Positions 9,416 through 19,504 of a stretch of 64,000 bases of DNA are shown here, one piece after another (positions within the stretch are counted from its first letter, which is position 1; every line of letters starts with the position of its first letter). Origin of the DNA: Klebsiella oxytoca NBRC 105695 (GTDB taxonomy: Bacteria; Pseudomonadota; Gammaproteobacteria; Enterobacterales; Enterobacteriaceae); the NCBI RefSeq assembly GCF_001598695.1, contig NZ_BCZK01000001.1, positions 434,001 to 498,000 on the forward strand, read 5' to 3'. The position numbers were made by a program, and so were the translations under genes. The notes below the pieces were generated by a model, which did no database searches, was not told where the DNA came from, and saw nothing but the letters and a program-made list of their open reading frames with translations.

Positions 9416-11101
9416 GTGAAAAAGGTTTGGCTAAACCGTTATCCCGCAGACGTTCCTGCGGAGATAAACCCTGACCGCTATCAATCCCTGGTTGAACTGT
9501 TTGAACACGCCGTCCGCCGCTATGCCGACCAGCCGGCCTTTATTAACATGGGCGAGGTGATGACCTACCGCAAGCTGGAGGAGCGCAGCCGCGCGTTCGC
9601 CGCTTATCTTCAGGAAGGGTTAGGCCTGCAAAAAGGCGACCGTGTCGCGCTGATGATGCCTAATCTGCTGCAGTATCCGGTGGCGTTGTTTGGTATCCTG
9701 CGCGCTGGCATGATTGTCGTGAACGTCAATCCGCTTTATACCCCGCGCGAACTGGAACATCAGCTTAACGACAGCGGCGCCGCCGCCATTGTGATCGTTT
9801 CCAACTTTGCGCATACCCTGGAAAAGGTGGTTGATAAAACCCAGGTCAAGCACGTGATTTTAACCCGCATGGGCGATCAGCTTTCCACGGCGAAAGGGAC
9901 GCTGGTTAACTTTGTGGTGAAGTACATTAAACGGCTGGTGCCAAAATACCATCTGCCGGACGCCATCTCGTTTCGCAGCGCGCTGCAGCACGGTTACCGC
10001 ATGCAGTACATTAAGCCGGAAATCGTCTCTCAGGATCTCGCTTTTCTTCAATATACCGGCGGCACAACCGGCGTGGCGAAAGGGGCAATGCTGACCCATC
10101 GCAATATGCTGGCGAACCTTGAGCAGGTGAACGGTACCTACGGGCCGCTGTTGCATCGCGGCAAAGAGCTGGTTGTTACCGCGCTACCGCTGTATCACAT
10201 CTTTGCGCTGACCATGAACTGCCTGTTGTTCATTGAACTGGGCGGGCAAAACCTGCTGATCACCAACCCGCGCGACATCCCAGGCCTGGTCAAAGAGCTA
10301 GCGAAATATCCCTTCACCGCCATGACCGGAGTCAATACCCTGTTTAACGCGCTGCTTAACAACAAAGAGTTTCAGCAGCTCGACTTCTCTTCACTGCATC
10401 TCTCCGCCGGCGGCGGAATGCCGGTACAGCAGGTCGTTGCGGAGCGCTGGGTTAAGCTGACCGGGCAGTATCTTCTGGAAGGCTATGGCCTGACGGAGTG
10501 CGCGCCGTTGGTGAGCGTCAATCCGCACGATATCGACTATCACAGCGGCAGTATTGGCCTGCCAGTGCCGTCCACCGAAGCGAAGCTGGTGGATGATGAC
10601 GATAATGAAGTTGCGCCGGGAGAGCCGGGGGAGCTGTGCGTGAAAGGGCCACAGGTGATGCTGGGCTACTGGCAGCGCCCTGATGCTACCGCTGAAATCA
10701 TTAAGGACGGCTGGCTGCATACCGGCGATATCGCGGTGATGGATGACGAGGGCTTCCTGCGTATCGTCGATCGCAAAAAAGATATGATCCTTGTCTCGGG
10801 CTTCAACGTCTATCCGAATGAAATCGAGGATGTGGTAATGCAGCATTCCGGGGTTCAGGAGGTTGCTGCGGTTGGCGTACCGTCCGGAAGCAGCGGTGAG
10901 GCGGTGAAAATTTTCGTGGTGAAGAAAGAGCCGACGCTGACGGAAGAGATGCTGATCGCTTTCTGCCGTCGCCAGCTGACCGGCTACAAGGTTCCGAAGC
11001 TGGTTGAGTTTCGCGATGAGCTGCCGAAATCCAACGTCGGGAAAATTTTACGTCGAGAACTGCGTGACGAAGCCCGTGCTAAAGTAGACAATAAAGCCTG
11101 A
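9416..11101 (+). CDS. fadD: Long-chain-fatty-acid--CoA ligase FadD
   Basis: 561-residue acyl-CoA synthetase that activates exogenous long-chain fatty acids at the inner membrane for beta-oxidation. It carries the AMP-binding P-loop [12 protein letters not shown] near residue 213, the YGLTE motif near 361 and the FACS signature around [23 protein letters not shown] 9416, with AGAGGTGATGCA in front, reproduces the 561-residue E. coli protein, which itself starts with a non-ATG codon. In-frame GTG 9380 and ATG 9383, with AGGGG upstream, would add 11-12 residues; that extension looks conserved in enterics, so both starts may be used. Repression by FadR is expected. Confidence 0.96.
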   Translation: MKKVWLNRYPADVPAEINPDRYQSLVELFEHAVRRYADQPAFINMGEVMTYRKLEERSRAFAAYLQEGLGLQKGDRVALMMPNLLQYPVALFGILRAGMIVVNVNPLYTPRELEHQLNDSGAAAIVIVSNFAHTLEKVVDKTQVKHVILTRMGDQLSTAKGTLVNFVVKYIKRLVPKYHLPDAISFRSALQHGYRMQYIKPEIVSQDLAFLQYTGGTTGVAKGAMLTHRNMLANLEQVNGTYGPLLHRGKELVVTALPLYHIFALTMNCLLFIELGGQNLLITNPRDIPGLVKELAKYPFTAMTGVNTLFNALLNNKEFQQLDFSSLHLSAGGGMPVQQVVAERWVKLTGQYLLEGYGLTECAPLVSVNPHDIDYHSGSIGLPVPSTEAKLVDDDDNEVAPGEPGELCVKGPQVMLGYWQRPDATAEIIKDGWLHTGDIAVMDDEGFLRIVDRKKDMILVSGFNVYPNEIEDVVMQHSGVQEVAAVGVPSGSSGEAVKIFVVKKEPTLTEEMLIAFCRRQLTGYKVPKLVEFRDELPKSNVGKILRRELRDEARAKVDNKA

Positions 11102-11120
11102 GCTAAGAGTGAATCGCCAG

Positions 11121-11146
11121 ACGCCGGCTAAGCCGGCGTTTTTTAT
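11121..11146 (+). terminator. fadD terminator whose U-run lies in the rnd leader
   Basis: Stem ACGCCGGCT / AGCCGGCGT with a one-base loop, followed by TTTTTTA. The T-run ends 25 bases before the rnd start. In E. coli a U-rich stretch upstream of rnd is needed for its translation, so this terminator tract may serve both roles. Confidence 0.85.
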
Positions 11147-11170
11147 GGGCGCAAGTTAAGAGAGTATGAT

Positions 11171-12298
11171 TTGAACTATCAGATGATCACCACCAACGAT
11201 GGCCTTCGCGCCGTCTGTGAAGCGGCAAGCGCGGTTTCTGCCATCGCGCTGGATACGGAATTTGTCCGTACTCGTACCTACTACCCGCAGCTCGGTCTGC
11301 TCCAGCTGTTCGACGGCAACCAGGTCTCGCTGATTGACCCTCTGGTTATCACCGACTGGGAACCGATGCGTGAACTGCTGCTGAATAAAGATGTGACCAA
11401 ATTTTTGCACGCTGGCAGTGAAGATCTGGAAGTATTTCTTAATGCCTTTCATTTGATGCCTCAGCCGCTGATCGACACGCAAATTCTTGCCGCTTTTTGC
11501 GGTCGTCCGATGTCCTGGGGCTTTGCGTCGATGGTAGAAGAGTATACCGGCGTGGCGCTGGACAAGAGCGAATCTCGTACCGACTGGCTGGCGCGCCCGC
11601 TGACCGAACGCCAGTGCGTTTATGCCGCCGCCGACGTCTGGTACCTGCTGCCGATTGCCGGAAAGCTGATGGCTGAAACCGACAGCGCGGGCTGGCTTTC
11701 CGCTGCCCTGGATGAATGCCAGCTGATGCAGCAGCGTCGTCAGGAGATTCAGGATCCTGCCGAGGCGTGGCGCGACATTGGTAATGCCTGGCAGCTGCGC
11801 ACTCGTCAGCTGGGCTGCCTGCAGCTGCTGGCGGAGTGGCGGCTGCGTAAAGCGCGCGAACGCGACCTGGCGGTCAACTTTGTTATCCGTGAAGAGCATT
11901 TGTGGAACGTGGCGCGCTATATGCCCACCAGCCTGGGGGAACTTGACAGCCTCGGACTCTCGGGCAGCGAGATTCGTTTCCACGGTAAGACGCTGATCGC
12001 CCTCGTCGAGAAGGCGCAGGCGCTGCCGGAAGAGGCGCTGCCAGAGCCGCTGCAAAATCTGATCGACATGCCCGGTTACCGCAAGCTGTTTAAGGATATC
12101 AAAGCGTTAGTTCAGACCGTAAGCGCCGAGAAGGGCGTGAGCGCGGAGCTGCTGGCTTCAAGAAGACAGATTAATCAGCTGCTGAACTGGCACTGGGGGC
12201 TAAAAAACGGCAACGGGCAGCCTGAACTGGTTTCCGGCTGGCGCGGTGAATTGATGGCCGATCGCCTGAATGCGCTATTAAGCGACTACCCGCGCTAG
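11171..12298 (+). CDS. rnd: Ribonuclease D
   Basis: 375 residues, the same length as E. coli RNase D. This 3'-5' exoribonuclease takes part in tRNA 3' maturation. The DEDDy exonuclease motifs are visible: IALDTEFVRTRTYYP near residue 25, HAGSEDLEVF near 81 and CVYAAADVWYLLP near 153. HRDC helical domains follow from about 210. The start codon is TTG at 11171, as in E. coli where the UUG is required for normal expression. Confidence 0.96.
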   Translation: MNYQMITTNDGLRAVCEAASAVSAIALDTEFVRTRTYYPQLGLLQLFDGNQVSLIDPLVITDWEPMRELLLNKDVTKFLHAGSEDLEVFLNAFHLMPQPLIDTQILAAFCGRPMSWGFASMVEEYTGVALDKSESRTDWLARPLTERQCVYAAADVWYLLPIAGKLMAETDSAGWLSAALDECQLMQQRRQEIQDPAEAWRDIGNAWQLRTRQLGCLQLLAEWRLRKARERDLAVNFVIREEHLWNVARYMPTSLGELDSLGLSGSEIRFHGKTLIALVEKAQALPEEALPEPLQNLIDMPGYRKLFKDIKALVQTVSAEKGVSAELLASRRQINQLLNWHWGLKNGNGQPELVSGWRGELMADRLNALLSDYPR

Positions 12299-12312
12299 CG
12301 CCGATCGGCATA

Positions 12313-12352
12313 GTGAAAAAACCGGCTGCGCACAGCGTTGCCGGTTTTTTTA
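12313..12352. terminator. Bidirectional terminator between rnd and minE
   Basis: AAAAAACCGGC...GCCGGTTTTTT: an A-run, a GC stem and a T-run, so it can stop the converging rnd and min transcripts. Confidence 0.85.
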
Positions 12353-12362
12353 CACCTCAGGC

Positions 12363-12632
12363 TCAGGGCTTCGACTCTTCAGTTTCCGGCAGGGTCACGT
12401 TCAGCTCCAGAATCGAAATATCACCGTCTCTCTGCTCCAGCTGTACGCTGACCATCTCCGGGTCGATTTGCACGTATTTGCAAATCACCTCAAGAATGTC
12501 TTTACGCAACTGCGGAAGATAGTGCGGTTCAGCGTCGCCGCGACGGCGCTCCGCGACGATAATTTGCAGGCGCTCTTTCGCAATATTGGCCGTGTTCTTT
12601 TTCCGCGAGAGAAAAAAGTCGAGTAATGCCAT
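12363..12632 (-). CDS. minE: Cell division topological specificity factor MinE
   Basis: 89 residues (E. coli 88). MinE stimulates MinD ATPase and drives pole-to-pole oscillation that places the division site at midcell. The N-terminal membrane-targeting segment [20 protein letters not shown] and the MinD-contact helix [11 protein letters not shown] are intact. The C-terminal dimer domain includes [17 protein letters not shown]. It is the last gene of minCDE, 3 bases after minD. Confidence 0.98.
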   Translation of the reverse strand: MALLDFFLSRKKNTANIAKERLQIIVAERRRGDAEPHYLPQLRKDILEVICKYVQIDPEMVSVQLEQRDGDISILELNVTLPETEESKP

Positions 12633-12635
12633 AAT

Positions 12636-13448
12636 TTATCCTCCGAACAGGCGTTTGAGGAAACCTTTCTTCTCTTCTTCTACGAAGCGGAAAGGGCGTT
12701 CTTCTCCGAGCAGACGTTCAACCGTATCGGCATAGGCTTTACCCGCGTCCGAGGCGTCATCCAGAATCACCGGCTCGCCCTGGTTTGACGCGCGCAGCAC
12801 GGACTGATCTTCCGGAATCACGCCCACCAGATTGATGCGCAGAATTTCCAGCACGTCTTCCATGCTCAGCATGTCACCCTTGTTTACGCGGCCTGGGTTA
12901 TAGCGCGTCAGCAGCAGGTGCTCTTTAATTGGATCTTCGCCCCTTTCCGCGCGACGGGATTTGGAGGCCAGGATACCAAGGATACGGTCGGAGTCGCGAA
13001 CGGAGGAGACTTCCGGGTTGGTGGTGATGATGGCTTCATCAGCAAAATACAGCGCCATCAGCGCACCGGTTTCGATGCCTGCAGGGGAGTCACAGACGAT
13101 AAAATCAAAATCCATTTTTTTCAGTTCTTCGAGAACTTTGTCTACGCCTTCGCGGGTCAGGGCGTCTTTGTCACGCGTCTGGGAGGCCGGGAGAATATAG
13201 AGATTCTCCGTACGCTTATCTTTAATAAGCGCCTGGTTCAACGTGGCATCGCCCTGGATGACGTTGACGAAATCATAAACGACCCGGCGTTCACAGCCCA
13301 TGATCAGGTCAAGGTTACGCAGGCCGATGTCGAAGTCGATAACGACCGTTTTCTTTCCCTTCTGGGCCAAACCAGTAGCGATGGCCGCGCTGGAGGTGGT
13401 CTTGCCAACGCCTCCTTTACCCGAAGTCACAACAATAATGCGTGCCAT
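12636..13448 (-). CDS. minD: Septum site-determining ATPase MinD
   Basis: 270-residue ParA/MinD-type ATPase. The deviant Walker A GKGGVGKT is at residues 10-17, with switch regions VIDFDIGLRNLDL and FIVCDSPAGIE. The C-terminal amphipathic membrane helix KKGFLKRLFGG is present, so the protein should bind membranes in its ATP form and recruit MinC and MinE. Confidence 0.98.
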   Translation of the reverse strand: MARIIVVTSGKGGVGKTTSSAAIATGLAQKGKKTVVIDFDIGLRNLDLIMGCERRVVYDFVNVIQGDATLNQALIKDKRTENLYILPASQTRDKDALTREGVDKVLEELKKMDFDFIVCDSPAGIETGALMALYFADEAIITTNPEVSSVRDSDRILGILASKSRRAERGEDPIKEHLLLTRYNPGRVNKGDMLSMEDVLEILRINLVGVIPEDQSVLRASNQGEPVILDDASDAGKAYADTVERLLGEERPFRFVEEEKKGFLKRLFGG

Positions 13449-13471
13449 AGAAATTCCTTGTTAAAAAGGGA

Positions 13472-14170
13472 TTAATTCAACGATTGAATCGTCAAAGCGC
13501 TGTCGTCTAAACGTAGACGGGCCGCTTTGCCATAAAATTCGGCCGGAATGTTATCACTCAGCCAGTATTCCCCCGCGATGGAAACCAGTTCCGCCGAGAG
13601 GTTGGTACAAAATATTTGGGCGTCTCTGTCGCCGCCTGCGCCAGCGAGCGCGCGTCCCCGCATCATGCCATATACATGGATGTTACCATCGGCGATAAGT
13701 TCAGCCCCGGCACTCACATGGTTTGTAACAATTAGATCACAGTGTGGCGCATAAATACGCTGACCGGAACGTACCGGCTGATCAATCAAACGCGTTTTTG
13801 TGATCTGATTAACAGCTGGAGGTGGGGCAACGGGTTCAGGCGCGGCCTGGCGAGTCACTTTTTCTTTCCCTTCGGTTAATAAAGGGATCCCGGCGCGGTC
13901 AATTTCCGTTTTCAGCCGGGGAAGTTTACATCCGCTTACGCCCATAATACGCAGGCCGGTAGCCGCGATCGCCTCATGCAGAGGGCGCCAGTCGACGTCA
14001 TCTTCAATGCTGCTGATATTCACCACCACGGGAGCGTGCCGTAAAAAGGCGGGAGCCTGGGCGATTTTGTCTTCTAACGCCTGACGAATAACCTCGGGAT
14101 TTGCATCGTGCAAATGAACCACAGATAAGGTGAAGCTACTGCCCTTAAGTTCGATTGGCGTATTTGACAT
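13472..14170 (-). CDS. minC: Septum formation inhibitor MinC
   Basis: 232 residues. The N-terminal FtsZ-inhibiting domain (about 1-105) starts [20 protein letters not shown], a variable Pro/Ala-rich linker follows at about 115-130, and the C-terminal beta-helix domain carries RSGQRIYAP and [17 protein letters not shown], the MinD-binding face. The open frame runs upstream to 14266, but ATG 14170 matches E. coli MinC. minC is first in the minCDE operon and divergent from ycgL. Confidence 0.97.
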   Translation of the reverse strand: MSNTPIELKGSSFTLSVVHLHDANPEVIRQALEDKIAQAPAFLRHAPVVVNISSIEDDVDWRPLHEAIAATGLRIMGVSGCKLPRLKTEIDRAGIPLLTEGKEKVTRQAAPEPVAPPPAVNQITKTRLIDQPVRSGQRIYAPHCDLIVTNHVSAGAELIADGNIHVYGMMRGRALAGAGGDRDAQIFCTNLSAELVSIAGEYWLSDNIPAEFYGKAARLRLDDSALTIQSLN

Positions 14171-14296
14171 CCTGGCCTTACTCAATTTGCTGTTTATCAC
14201 TCGCTGAAGTGCGGTGATATTCCGAAGACTAAAAGGCATGTTATAGTCACTCATATATTGAGGCAAGTGACCACAGGTCTAATTCCGAGTAAAACT

Positions 14297-14578
14297 ATGT
14301 TTTGTGTGATCTATCGAAGTACTAAACGCGAGCAAACCTATTTATATGTCGAAAAAAAGGACGATTTCTCCCGCGTTCCTGACGAATTAATGTATAGCTT
14401 CGGTACGCCCAAACTGGCAATGATTCTACCGCTCGATGGACGAAAAAAACTCATTCACGCCGATTTGGAGAAAGTGAAACAGGCGCTCACCGATCAGGGC
14501 TATTACCTTCAGCTGCCTCCTCCGTCTGAAAATTTACTCAAGAAACACCTGGCGGAACAGGGGAATAAATCTGATTAA
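14297..14578 (+). CDS. ycgL: YcgL-domain protein
   Basis: 93-residue YcgL-family (UPF0745) protein, starting [20 protein letters not shown] and containing the conserved [11 protein letters not shown] and [10 protein letters not shown] blocks. ATG 14297 is chosen to match E. coli YcgL; an upstream in-frame codon at 14258 would add 13 residues. The function is unknown. It is divergent from minC, with ycgM following 17 bases later. Confidence 0.9.
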   Translation: MFCVIYRSTKREQTYLYVEKKDDFSRVPDELMYSFGTPKLAMILPLDGRKKLIHADLEKVKQALTDQGYYLQLPPPSENLLKKHLAEQGNKSD

Positions 14579-14595
14579 CCCACAGAGGGAATATA

Positions 14596-15255
14596 ATGTA
14601 CCAACATCATAACTGGCAGGGTGCGCTACTGGATTATCCGGTAAGCAAAGTGGTTTGCGTTGGCAGCAACTATGCAAAACACATCAAAGAGATGGGCAGT
14701 GCGACGCCGGAAGAGCCGGTGCTGTTTATTAAACCTGAGACGGCGCTATGCGACATCCGCCAGCCGTTGGTGCTGCCTGAGGGGCTGGGGTCAGTGCACC
14801 ATGAAGTTGAGCTGGCGGTACTGATTGGCGGTACGCTGCGCCAGGCGACGGAAGATCATGTACTGAAAGCCATTGCTGGCTATGGCGTGGCGCTGGACCT
14901 TACCCTGCGCGATCTGCAGGGAAAACTGAAAAAGGCCGGTCAGCCGTGGGAGAAGGCCAAAGGCTTTGATAACTCCTGTCCTGTTTCAGGCTTTATTCCC
15001 GCCGCCGAGTTTCACGGCGACGCGCAGAGTACTCCGCTGAGTCTGAAGGTGAACGGCGAAGTGCGCCAGCAGGGTTCGACCGCCGACATGATCCATAAGA
15101 TTGTGCCGCTCATCGCCTATATGTCGCGCTTTTTTACCCTGAAAGCCGGGGATGTGGTGCTGACCGGTACGCCGGAAGGCGTAGGGCCGCTGAGCAGCGG
15201 AGACGAGCTGGAAGTCGGTTTTAACGGCTTTTCGCTGACTACCCGCGTGCTGTAA
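14596..15255 (+). CDS. ycgM: Fumarylacetoacetate hydrolase family protein YcgM
   Basis: 219 residues, FAH superfamily. VCVGSNYAKHIKEMG opens the fold, metal-ligand acidic residues appear in HHEVELAVLIG and DLTLRDLQ, and TGTPEGVGPL closes the active site near residue 195. Family members are metal-dependent hydrolases or oxaloacetate-type tautomerases/decarboxylases; short stand-alone versions resemble FAHD1. A GAGGGAATATA leader precedes the ATG. Substrate not determined. Confidence 0.92.
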   Translation: MYQHHNWQGALLDYPVSKVVCVGSNYAKHIKEMGSATPEEPVLFIKPETALCDIRQPLVLPEGLGSVHHEVELAVLIGGTLRQATEDHVLKAIAGYGVALDLTLRDLQGKLKKAGQPWEKAKGFDNSCPVSGFIPAAEFHGDAQSTPLSLKVNGEVRQQGSTADMIHKIVPLIAYMSRFFTLKAGDVVLTGTPEGVGPLSSGDELEVGFNGFSLTTRVL

Positions 15256-15262
15256 CGTCCGC

Positions 15263-15285
15263 TTGCCGCCTTCTCCGGGCGGCAA
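15263..15285. terminator. Hairpin after ycgM
   Basis: TTGCCGCC / GGCGGCAA stem with a 7-base loop, 8 bases after the ycgM stop. The downstream T content is weak, so this may be a partial or Rho-assisted terminator. Confidence 0.45.
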
Positions 15286-15334
15286 AACTTGCATCGGCGT
15301 GCCAGAGTGGTTATAAGGTGCACCCTGAACTGCA

Positions 15335-15796
15335 ATGACGGACATCCCAATGAGCGAACAACCTTTCTGGCAACAAAAAACACTGGATGAAATGAGCGAT
15401 GCGGAGTGGGAATCACTTTGCGATGGCTGCGGTCAGTGCTGCCTGCATAAGCTGATGGATGAAGATACCGACGAAATCTACTTTACCAACGTCGCCTGCC
15501 GTCAGCTCAATATCAAAACCTGCCAGTGTCGTAACTATGAGCGCCGCTTCGAGTATGAGCCGGATTGCATCAAGCTAACTCGCGACAATCTGCCTACGTT
15601 TGAATGGCTGCCGCCGACCTGCGCCTATCGTCTGCTGGCGGAAGGCCAGCCGCTGCCGCACTGGCATCCGCTGTTAACCGGTTCGAAGGCGGCGATGCAT
15701 GGCGAACGCATCTCCGTTCGCCATATTGCGGTGAAAGAATCCACCGTGGTTGACTGGCAGGATCATATTCTGAATAAACCGGACTGGGCGCAGTAA
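15335..15796 (+). CDS. ycgN: YcgN, YkgJ-type zinc/iron-chelating (UPF0260) protein
   Basis: 153 residues, the E. coli length. It is Cys-rich: [12 protein letters not shown] near residue 30, then [19 protein letters not shown] and TCAYRLL, the cluster thought to bind a metal in this family. ATG 15335 gives the E. coli length, although an in-frame ATG at 15350 is also possible and the Shine-Dalgarno (AAGGTG) is distant. The molecular function is unknown. Confidence 0.9.
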   Translation: MTDIPMSEQPFWQQKTLDEMSDAEWESLCDGCGQCCLHKLMDEDTDEIYFTNVACRQLNIKTCQCRNYERRFEYEPDCIKLTRDNLPTFEWLPPTCAYRLLAEGQPLPHWHPLLTGSKAAMHGERISVRHIAVKESTVVDWQDHILNKPDWAQ

Positions 15797-15805
15797 GGCG
15801 CGCAG

Positions 15806-16150
15806 TTAGCCTTTCTTCGCGTGGAATAGTCCGCTTTCACCGTCGGCGTCATCTGCAACCCAAAAGTTAATATTGAACTGCGCGTCGTCGCTTAGCTCAA
15901 TGCGGTGCCAGTACTGCGGCGGGCTGGTTGCGAACTGGCCAGCATTGATAACGACTTTTGCCTCAGGCTCTGTCGCCTGTTCATCGGCGAAACCATAGTA
16001 GGTTACCGTCCCTTCCATCACGCAAAGCTGGCCGAAAACACCCGCTGCGGTGTTGTGGTGCGTCAGCAAAGCGGCGGGTACGTTCTGTTTAGTAAAGAAT
16101 GGGGTGGAGCGTTTTACCTTCCAGCTAGCGGGAATACGCAAATGAGACAT
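15806..16150 (-). CDS. DUF1971 cupin-like protein, YeaR-related
   Basis: 114 residues in the frame ending at 15806, resembling YeaR of E. coli (RSTPFFTKQNVPAALL, LCVMEGTVTYYGFADE, INAGQFATSPPQYWHRIE). The fold is a small single cupin barrel. yeaR is nitrate/NO-induced in E. coli, but that promoter logic is not evident here. ATG 16150 is preferred because AAGGAG lies six bases upstream; an in-frame ATG just before it is too close to the ribosome site. It sits between ycgN and dsbB as a single gene. Confidence 0.8.
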   Translation of the reverse strand: MSHLRIPASWKVKRSTPFFTKQNVPAALLTHHNTAAGVFGQLCVMEGTVTYYGFADEQATEPEAKVVINAGQFATSPPQYWHRIELSDDAQFNINFWVADDADGESGLFHAKKG

Positions 16151-16221
16151 CATGTGCTCCTTAGTTAACATTTATAAGATGTATTTAATATGCAACTTTA
16201 TGGCGGCAACGTCAACGCGCA

Positions 16222-16250
16222 GGCAAAAAAAACGCTCCCGGAGGAGCGCT
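16222..16250 (-). terminator. dsbB terminator
   Basis: Read on the minus strand, AGCGCTCC / GGGAGCGT is followed by a run of eight T, 17 bases after the dsbB stop. Confidence 0.85.
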
Positions 16251-16266
16251 TTATGAGCAATCGGTC

Positions 16267-16797
16267 TTAGCGACCAAACAGATCGCGCTTTTTAGGTTTA
16301 AACGGCTGAGCGATAAGCACCAGTACACCGACCACCAGATAGGCTGCGAAGATGCCGACCAGCCACTGCGGCATTTCCAGCGTCAGGAATTCCCACTGGC
16401 GTACGGAGCAGTCGCCGGTAGCGACAAACACCTGAGGCAGCCATTTATCCAGCGGCAGCCACGTTGGGAAACGAGCGGCGAAATCGCAGGTCTGGAAGGG
16501 GGAAGGGTGAAGCTGAATCATGGTGTGTTCCCATGACAGCTGCAGCCCGCGCAGGGCGCTGTAGAGCCAAATCACAATCGCGACGTAGCGCAGAGGGGTT
16601 TTTGGCGCAATGGCGCCGACGATACCGGCGCCCATCACGCCAAATAGCGCGCAGCGCTCGTAAATACACAGTACGCACGGCTGCAGCAGCATCACGTGCT
16701 GGAACCATAACGCCACCAATTCAAGAATAAACGCGGTTAGCGCCATCAGGAGCCAGGCACCGCGTCCCCTTGAGCACTGGTTTAAATATCGCAACAT
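16267..16797 (-). CDS. dsbB: Disulfide bond formation protein DsbB
   Basis: 176-residue inner-membrane quinone reductase that reoxidises DsbA. There are four transmembrane helices. The redox pairs are exactly placed: Cys41-Cys44 (CVLC) and Cys104-Cys130. The Arg in IYERCALFG, linked to quinone binding, is kept. ATG 16797 has AGGGA seven bases upstream; an ATG two codons earlier is too close to that site. Confidence 0.97.
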   Translation of the reverse strand: MLRYLNQCSRGRGAWLLMALTAFILELVALWFQHVMLLQPCVLCIYERCALFGVMGAGIVGAIAPKTPLRYVAIVIWLYSALRGLQLSWEHTMIQLHPSPFQTCDFAARFPTWLPLDKWLPQVFVATGDCSVRQWEFLTLEMPQWLVGIFAAYLVVGVLVLIAQPFKPKKRDLFGR

Positions 16798-16894
16798 AAT
16801 CATTTCCCTGGAACATGCTAAATCATGGCAGTGTAAACGAAAACCGTAGCGACGCCAGCAGCTAGTCTGAAAATATTACGTAAACGAATATGGA

Positions 16895-16919
16895 ATGCCC
16901 GGCGTTTTGAGCCGGGCAT
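16895..16919. terminator. Hairpin after nhaB
   Basis: ATGCCCGGC / GCCGGGCAT, a 9-bp perfect stem with a 7-base loop, 9 bases from the nhaB stop. No T-run follows on the minus strand, so it may act as an mRNA 3' stabiliser or a weak terminator. Confidence 0.5.
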
Positions 16920-16927
16920 GGATGATT

Positions 16928-18481
16928 TTATTTCAGCAGTTGCGGCGTCACCAGCCAACCGTGCTCCAGCATCCACTGGGTGGCCGGCATCAGGGTAAAC
17001 TCGACGCAGGCCAGGCCGACGAGGGTCAGGACGAGAGTATAGGGCAGCGCCATCCACACCATCCGGCCATAGGAGAGGCGAATCAGCGGGGCCAGCGCGG
17101 AAGTCAGCAGGAACAAAAAAGCAGCCTGGCCGTTCGGCGTAGCGACCGATGGCAGGTTGGTGCCGGTATTGATCGCCACCGCCAGCAGCTCGAACTGCGG
17201 CAAACTGATGGTACCCTGCTCCAGCGCGGACTTGACCTCGTTGATATAGACGGTTCCAACGAAGACGTTATCAGAAATCGACGACAGCAGACCGTTAAAC
17301 AGATAAAACAACGATAGCTGGGCGTGCGGCGATGCCTGAAGAACGAACTCGATCACCGGGGCAAAAAGGTGCTGGTCAATAATAACCGCCACCACGGCAA
17401 AGAAGACCGTCAGTAGGGCGGTAAACGGCAGGGCTTCGGTGAAGGCTTTGCCGATAGCGTGTTCATCGGTGATGCCGGAGAACGTTGTCGCCAGCACAAT
17501 CACCGACAGGCCGATCAGGCCGACTTCCGCAAGATGCATCGCAAGGGCGATAATCAGCCAGACGCCGATAAGACCCTGAGCGATAAGACGCAGGCGATCC
17601 TGACGACTGCGGCTCTGGCGGCTGCGATCGTCAAAATCCTGTAGCACTTTGCGCACGGTTGGCGGCAGCGGTTCGCCGTAGCCAAACAGGCGGAATTTCT
17701 CCAGCAGCAGACAGGTGATCAGTCCGCATACCAGCACCGGCAGGCTAACCGGCAGCATACGCATGAAGAATTCGCCGAAGTGCCAGCCTGCCGCCTTGGC
17801 GATGATCAGGTTCTGCGGCTCGCCGACCATGGTCATCACGCCGCCGAGCGCGGTGCCGACCCCGGCATGCATCATCAGGCTGCGCAAGAAGCCGCGGAAC
17901 TGCTCCAGGACATCGCGATAGTGCTGCTCAATATGGCTGTCGTCGAGCATATTGTCATCATCCGGCCGCGCCGAAGCGACTTTGTGGTAAATACCGTAGA
18001 AGCCGACGGCAACGCTTATCACCACTGCGACAACGGTCAACGCGTCGAGGAAGGCGGAGAGGAAAGCGGATGCGACGCAAAACGCCAGCGACAGCAGCAT
18101 CTTGCTACGAATGCCAAGCAACAAGCGGGTGAAGATGAACAGCAGCAGCTGCTTCATGAAGTAGATCCCCGCGACCATAAACATTAGCAGCAGCAGGACT
18201 TCAAGATTACTGGCCACCTCTTCGCGGATATGCCCCGGGGTGGTCATGCCGATAAATACCGCTTCAATGGCCAGCAGGCCGCCCGGCAGCAGGGGATAGC
18301 ACTTGAGCGCCATCGCCAGGGTGAAGATAAATTCGATAACCAGCAGCCATCCGGCAATAAACGGATGCAGATAAAAGACCAGCGGATTAACAATTAAGAA
18401 AATGATGAGAGCGAGTTTGTACCAGTCCGGGGACTGGCCAAGAAAATTGCGCCACAGGGCGCGGCCATAAGACATTTCCAC
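16928..18481 (-). CDS. nhaB: Na+/H+ antiporter NhaB
   Basis: About 517-residue inner-membrane sodium/proton antiporter with more than ten hydrophobic segments, close to E. coli NhaB over the whole length ([50 protein letters not shown]). Three starts compete: ATG 18490, GTG 18481 and ATG 18475. GTG 18481 is used because AAGGA lies eight bases upstream and it aligns with the MEIS-type N terminus of relatives. It is divergent from fadR. Confidence 0.95.
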   Translation of the reverse strand: MEMSYGRALWRNFLGQSPDWYKLALIIFLIVNPLVFYLHPFIAGWLLVIEFIFTLAMALKCYPLLPGGLLAIEAVFIGMTTPGHIREEVASNLEVLLLLMFMVAGIYFMKQLLLFIFTRLLLGIRSKMLLSLAFCVASAFLSAFLDALTVVAVVISVAVGFYGIYHKVASARPDDDNMLDDSHIEQHYRDVLEQFRGFLRSLMMHAGVGTALGGVMTMVGEPQNLIIAKAAGWHFGEFFMRMLPVSLPVLVCGLITCLLLEKFRLFGYGEPLPPTVRKVLQDFDDRSRQSRSRQDRLRLIAQGLIGVWLIIALAMHLAEVGLIGLSVIVLATTFSGITDEHAIGKAFTEALPFTALLTVFFAVVAVIIDQHLFAPVIEFVLQASPHAQLSLFYLFNGLLSSISDNVFVGTVYINEVKSALEQGTISLPQFELLAVAINTGTNLPSVATPNGQAAFLFLLTSALAPLIRLSYGRMVWMALPYTLVLTLVGLACVEFTLMPATQWMLEHGWLVTPQLLK

Positions 18482-18677
18482 GACAGACATCCTTTCTCCG
18501 TCAAATTCTGAAACATGATTTTATGCGTAACTATACGCAAGATTACCAGTTGCGCAAAACGAGACGCAACTTTCTTCGCATCACATTCTTTAGCAACAGA
18601 AAATGTGAAATGAAAAGTGGAAAATGAAACGGCGATCCCTTTTTAATTACTTTCTGGCGCTATCTGCCTTATGGCCG

Positions 18678-18694
18678 CTCTGGTATGATGAGTC
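18678..18694 (+). promoter_or_regulatory. Candidate FadR site in the fadR leader
   Basis: CTCTGGTATGATGAGTC shares the core CTGGTATGATGAGT with E. coli fadD O1. It lies 33 bases upstream of the fadR start, in the nhaB-fadR intergenic region. Autoregulation of fadR is the inference. Confidence 0.6.
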
Positions 18695-18726
18695 GAATAG
18701 CAACGCTGTGTAATGGAAATCTTATT

Positions 18727-19446
18727 ATGGTCATTAAGGCGCAAAGCCCTGCGGGTTTCGCTGAAGAGTACATCATTGAAAGTATCTGGAATAACCGTTT
18801 TCCCCCTGGTTCAATTCTTCCCGCTGAACGTGAACTTTCTGAACTGATTGGTGTTACCCGTACAACCTTACGTGAAGTGTTGCAGCGTCTGGCCCGCGAT
18901 GGCTGGTTAACCATTCAGCATGGTAAACCGACAAAGGTGAACAATTTCTGGGAAACTTCAGGTTTGAATATTCTTGAAACCCTGGCGCGTCTCGACCATG
19001 ACAGCGTACCGCAGCTGATTGATAATCTGCTGTCCGTGCGTACCAATATTTCGACCATTTTCATCCGTACCGCTTTTCGTCAGCATCCGGATAAGGCGCT
19101 GGAGGTACTGGCGAGCGCGCGTGAAATTGAAGACCACGCCGATGCGTTTGCCGAGCTGGATTACAATATCTTCCGCGGTCTGGCGTTTGCCTCAGGCAAT
19201 CCCATTTATGGTCTGATCCTCAACGGTATGAAAGGCCTATATACCCGTATCGGTCGCCACTATTTTGCCAATCCGGAAGCGCGCAGCCTGGCGCTCGGCT
19301 TCTATCATCAGCTGGCTAAAGTTTGTGAAGAGGGCCTGCATGAGCAGGTTTATGACATCGTACGCCGCTACGGCCGCGACAGCGGTGAGATCTGGCATCG
19401 TATGCAGAAGAATCTACCGGGCGACTTAGCGATTAATATGCGTTAA
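18727..19446 (+). CDS. fadR: Fatty acid metabolism regulator FadR
   Basis: 239-residue GntR-family regulator, same length as E. coli FadR. The N-terminal winged helix is intact ([18 protein letters not shown], then [17 protein letters not shown]; wing [13 protein letters not shown]). The C-terminal all-helical acyl-CoA domain follows. It represses fad genes and activates fabA/fabB; its predicted operator is seen here before fadD. The frame is open to 18685, but ATG 18727 matches the family start. Confidence 0.97.
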   Translation: MVIKAQSPAGFAEEYIIESIWNNRFPPGSILPAERELSELIGVTRTTLREVLQRLARDGWLTIQHGKPTKVNNFWETSGLNILETLARLDHDSVPQLIDNLLSVRTNISTIFIRTAFRQHPDKALEVLASAREIEDHADAFAELDYNIFRGLAFASGNPIYGLILNGMKGLYTRIGRHYFANPEARSLALGFYHQLAKVCEEGLHEQVYDIVRRYGRDSGEIWHRMQKNLPGDLAINMR

Positions 19447-19461
19447 GCCCACGGAATGAAT

Positions 19462-19493
19462 AAAAAACGCCCGGTGATTTCCCGGGCGTTTTG
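19462..19493. terminator. Bidirectional terminator, fadR/ycgB
   Basis: AAAACGCCCGG...CCGGGCGTTTT stem with flanking A- and T-runs between two convergent genes. Confidence 0.88.
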
Positions 19494-19504
19494 CTTTTCA
19501 ACGG

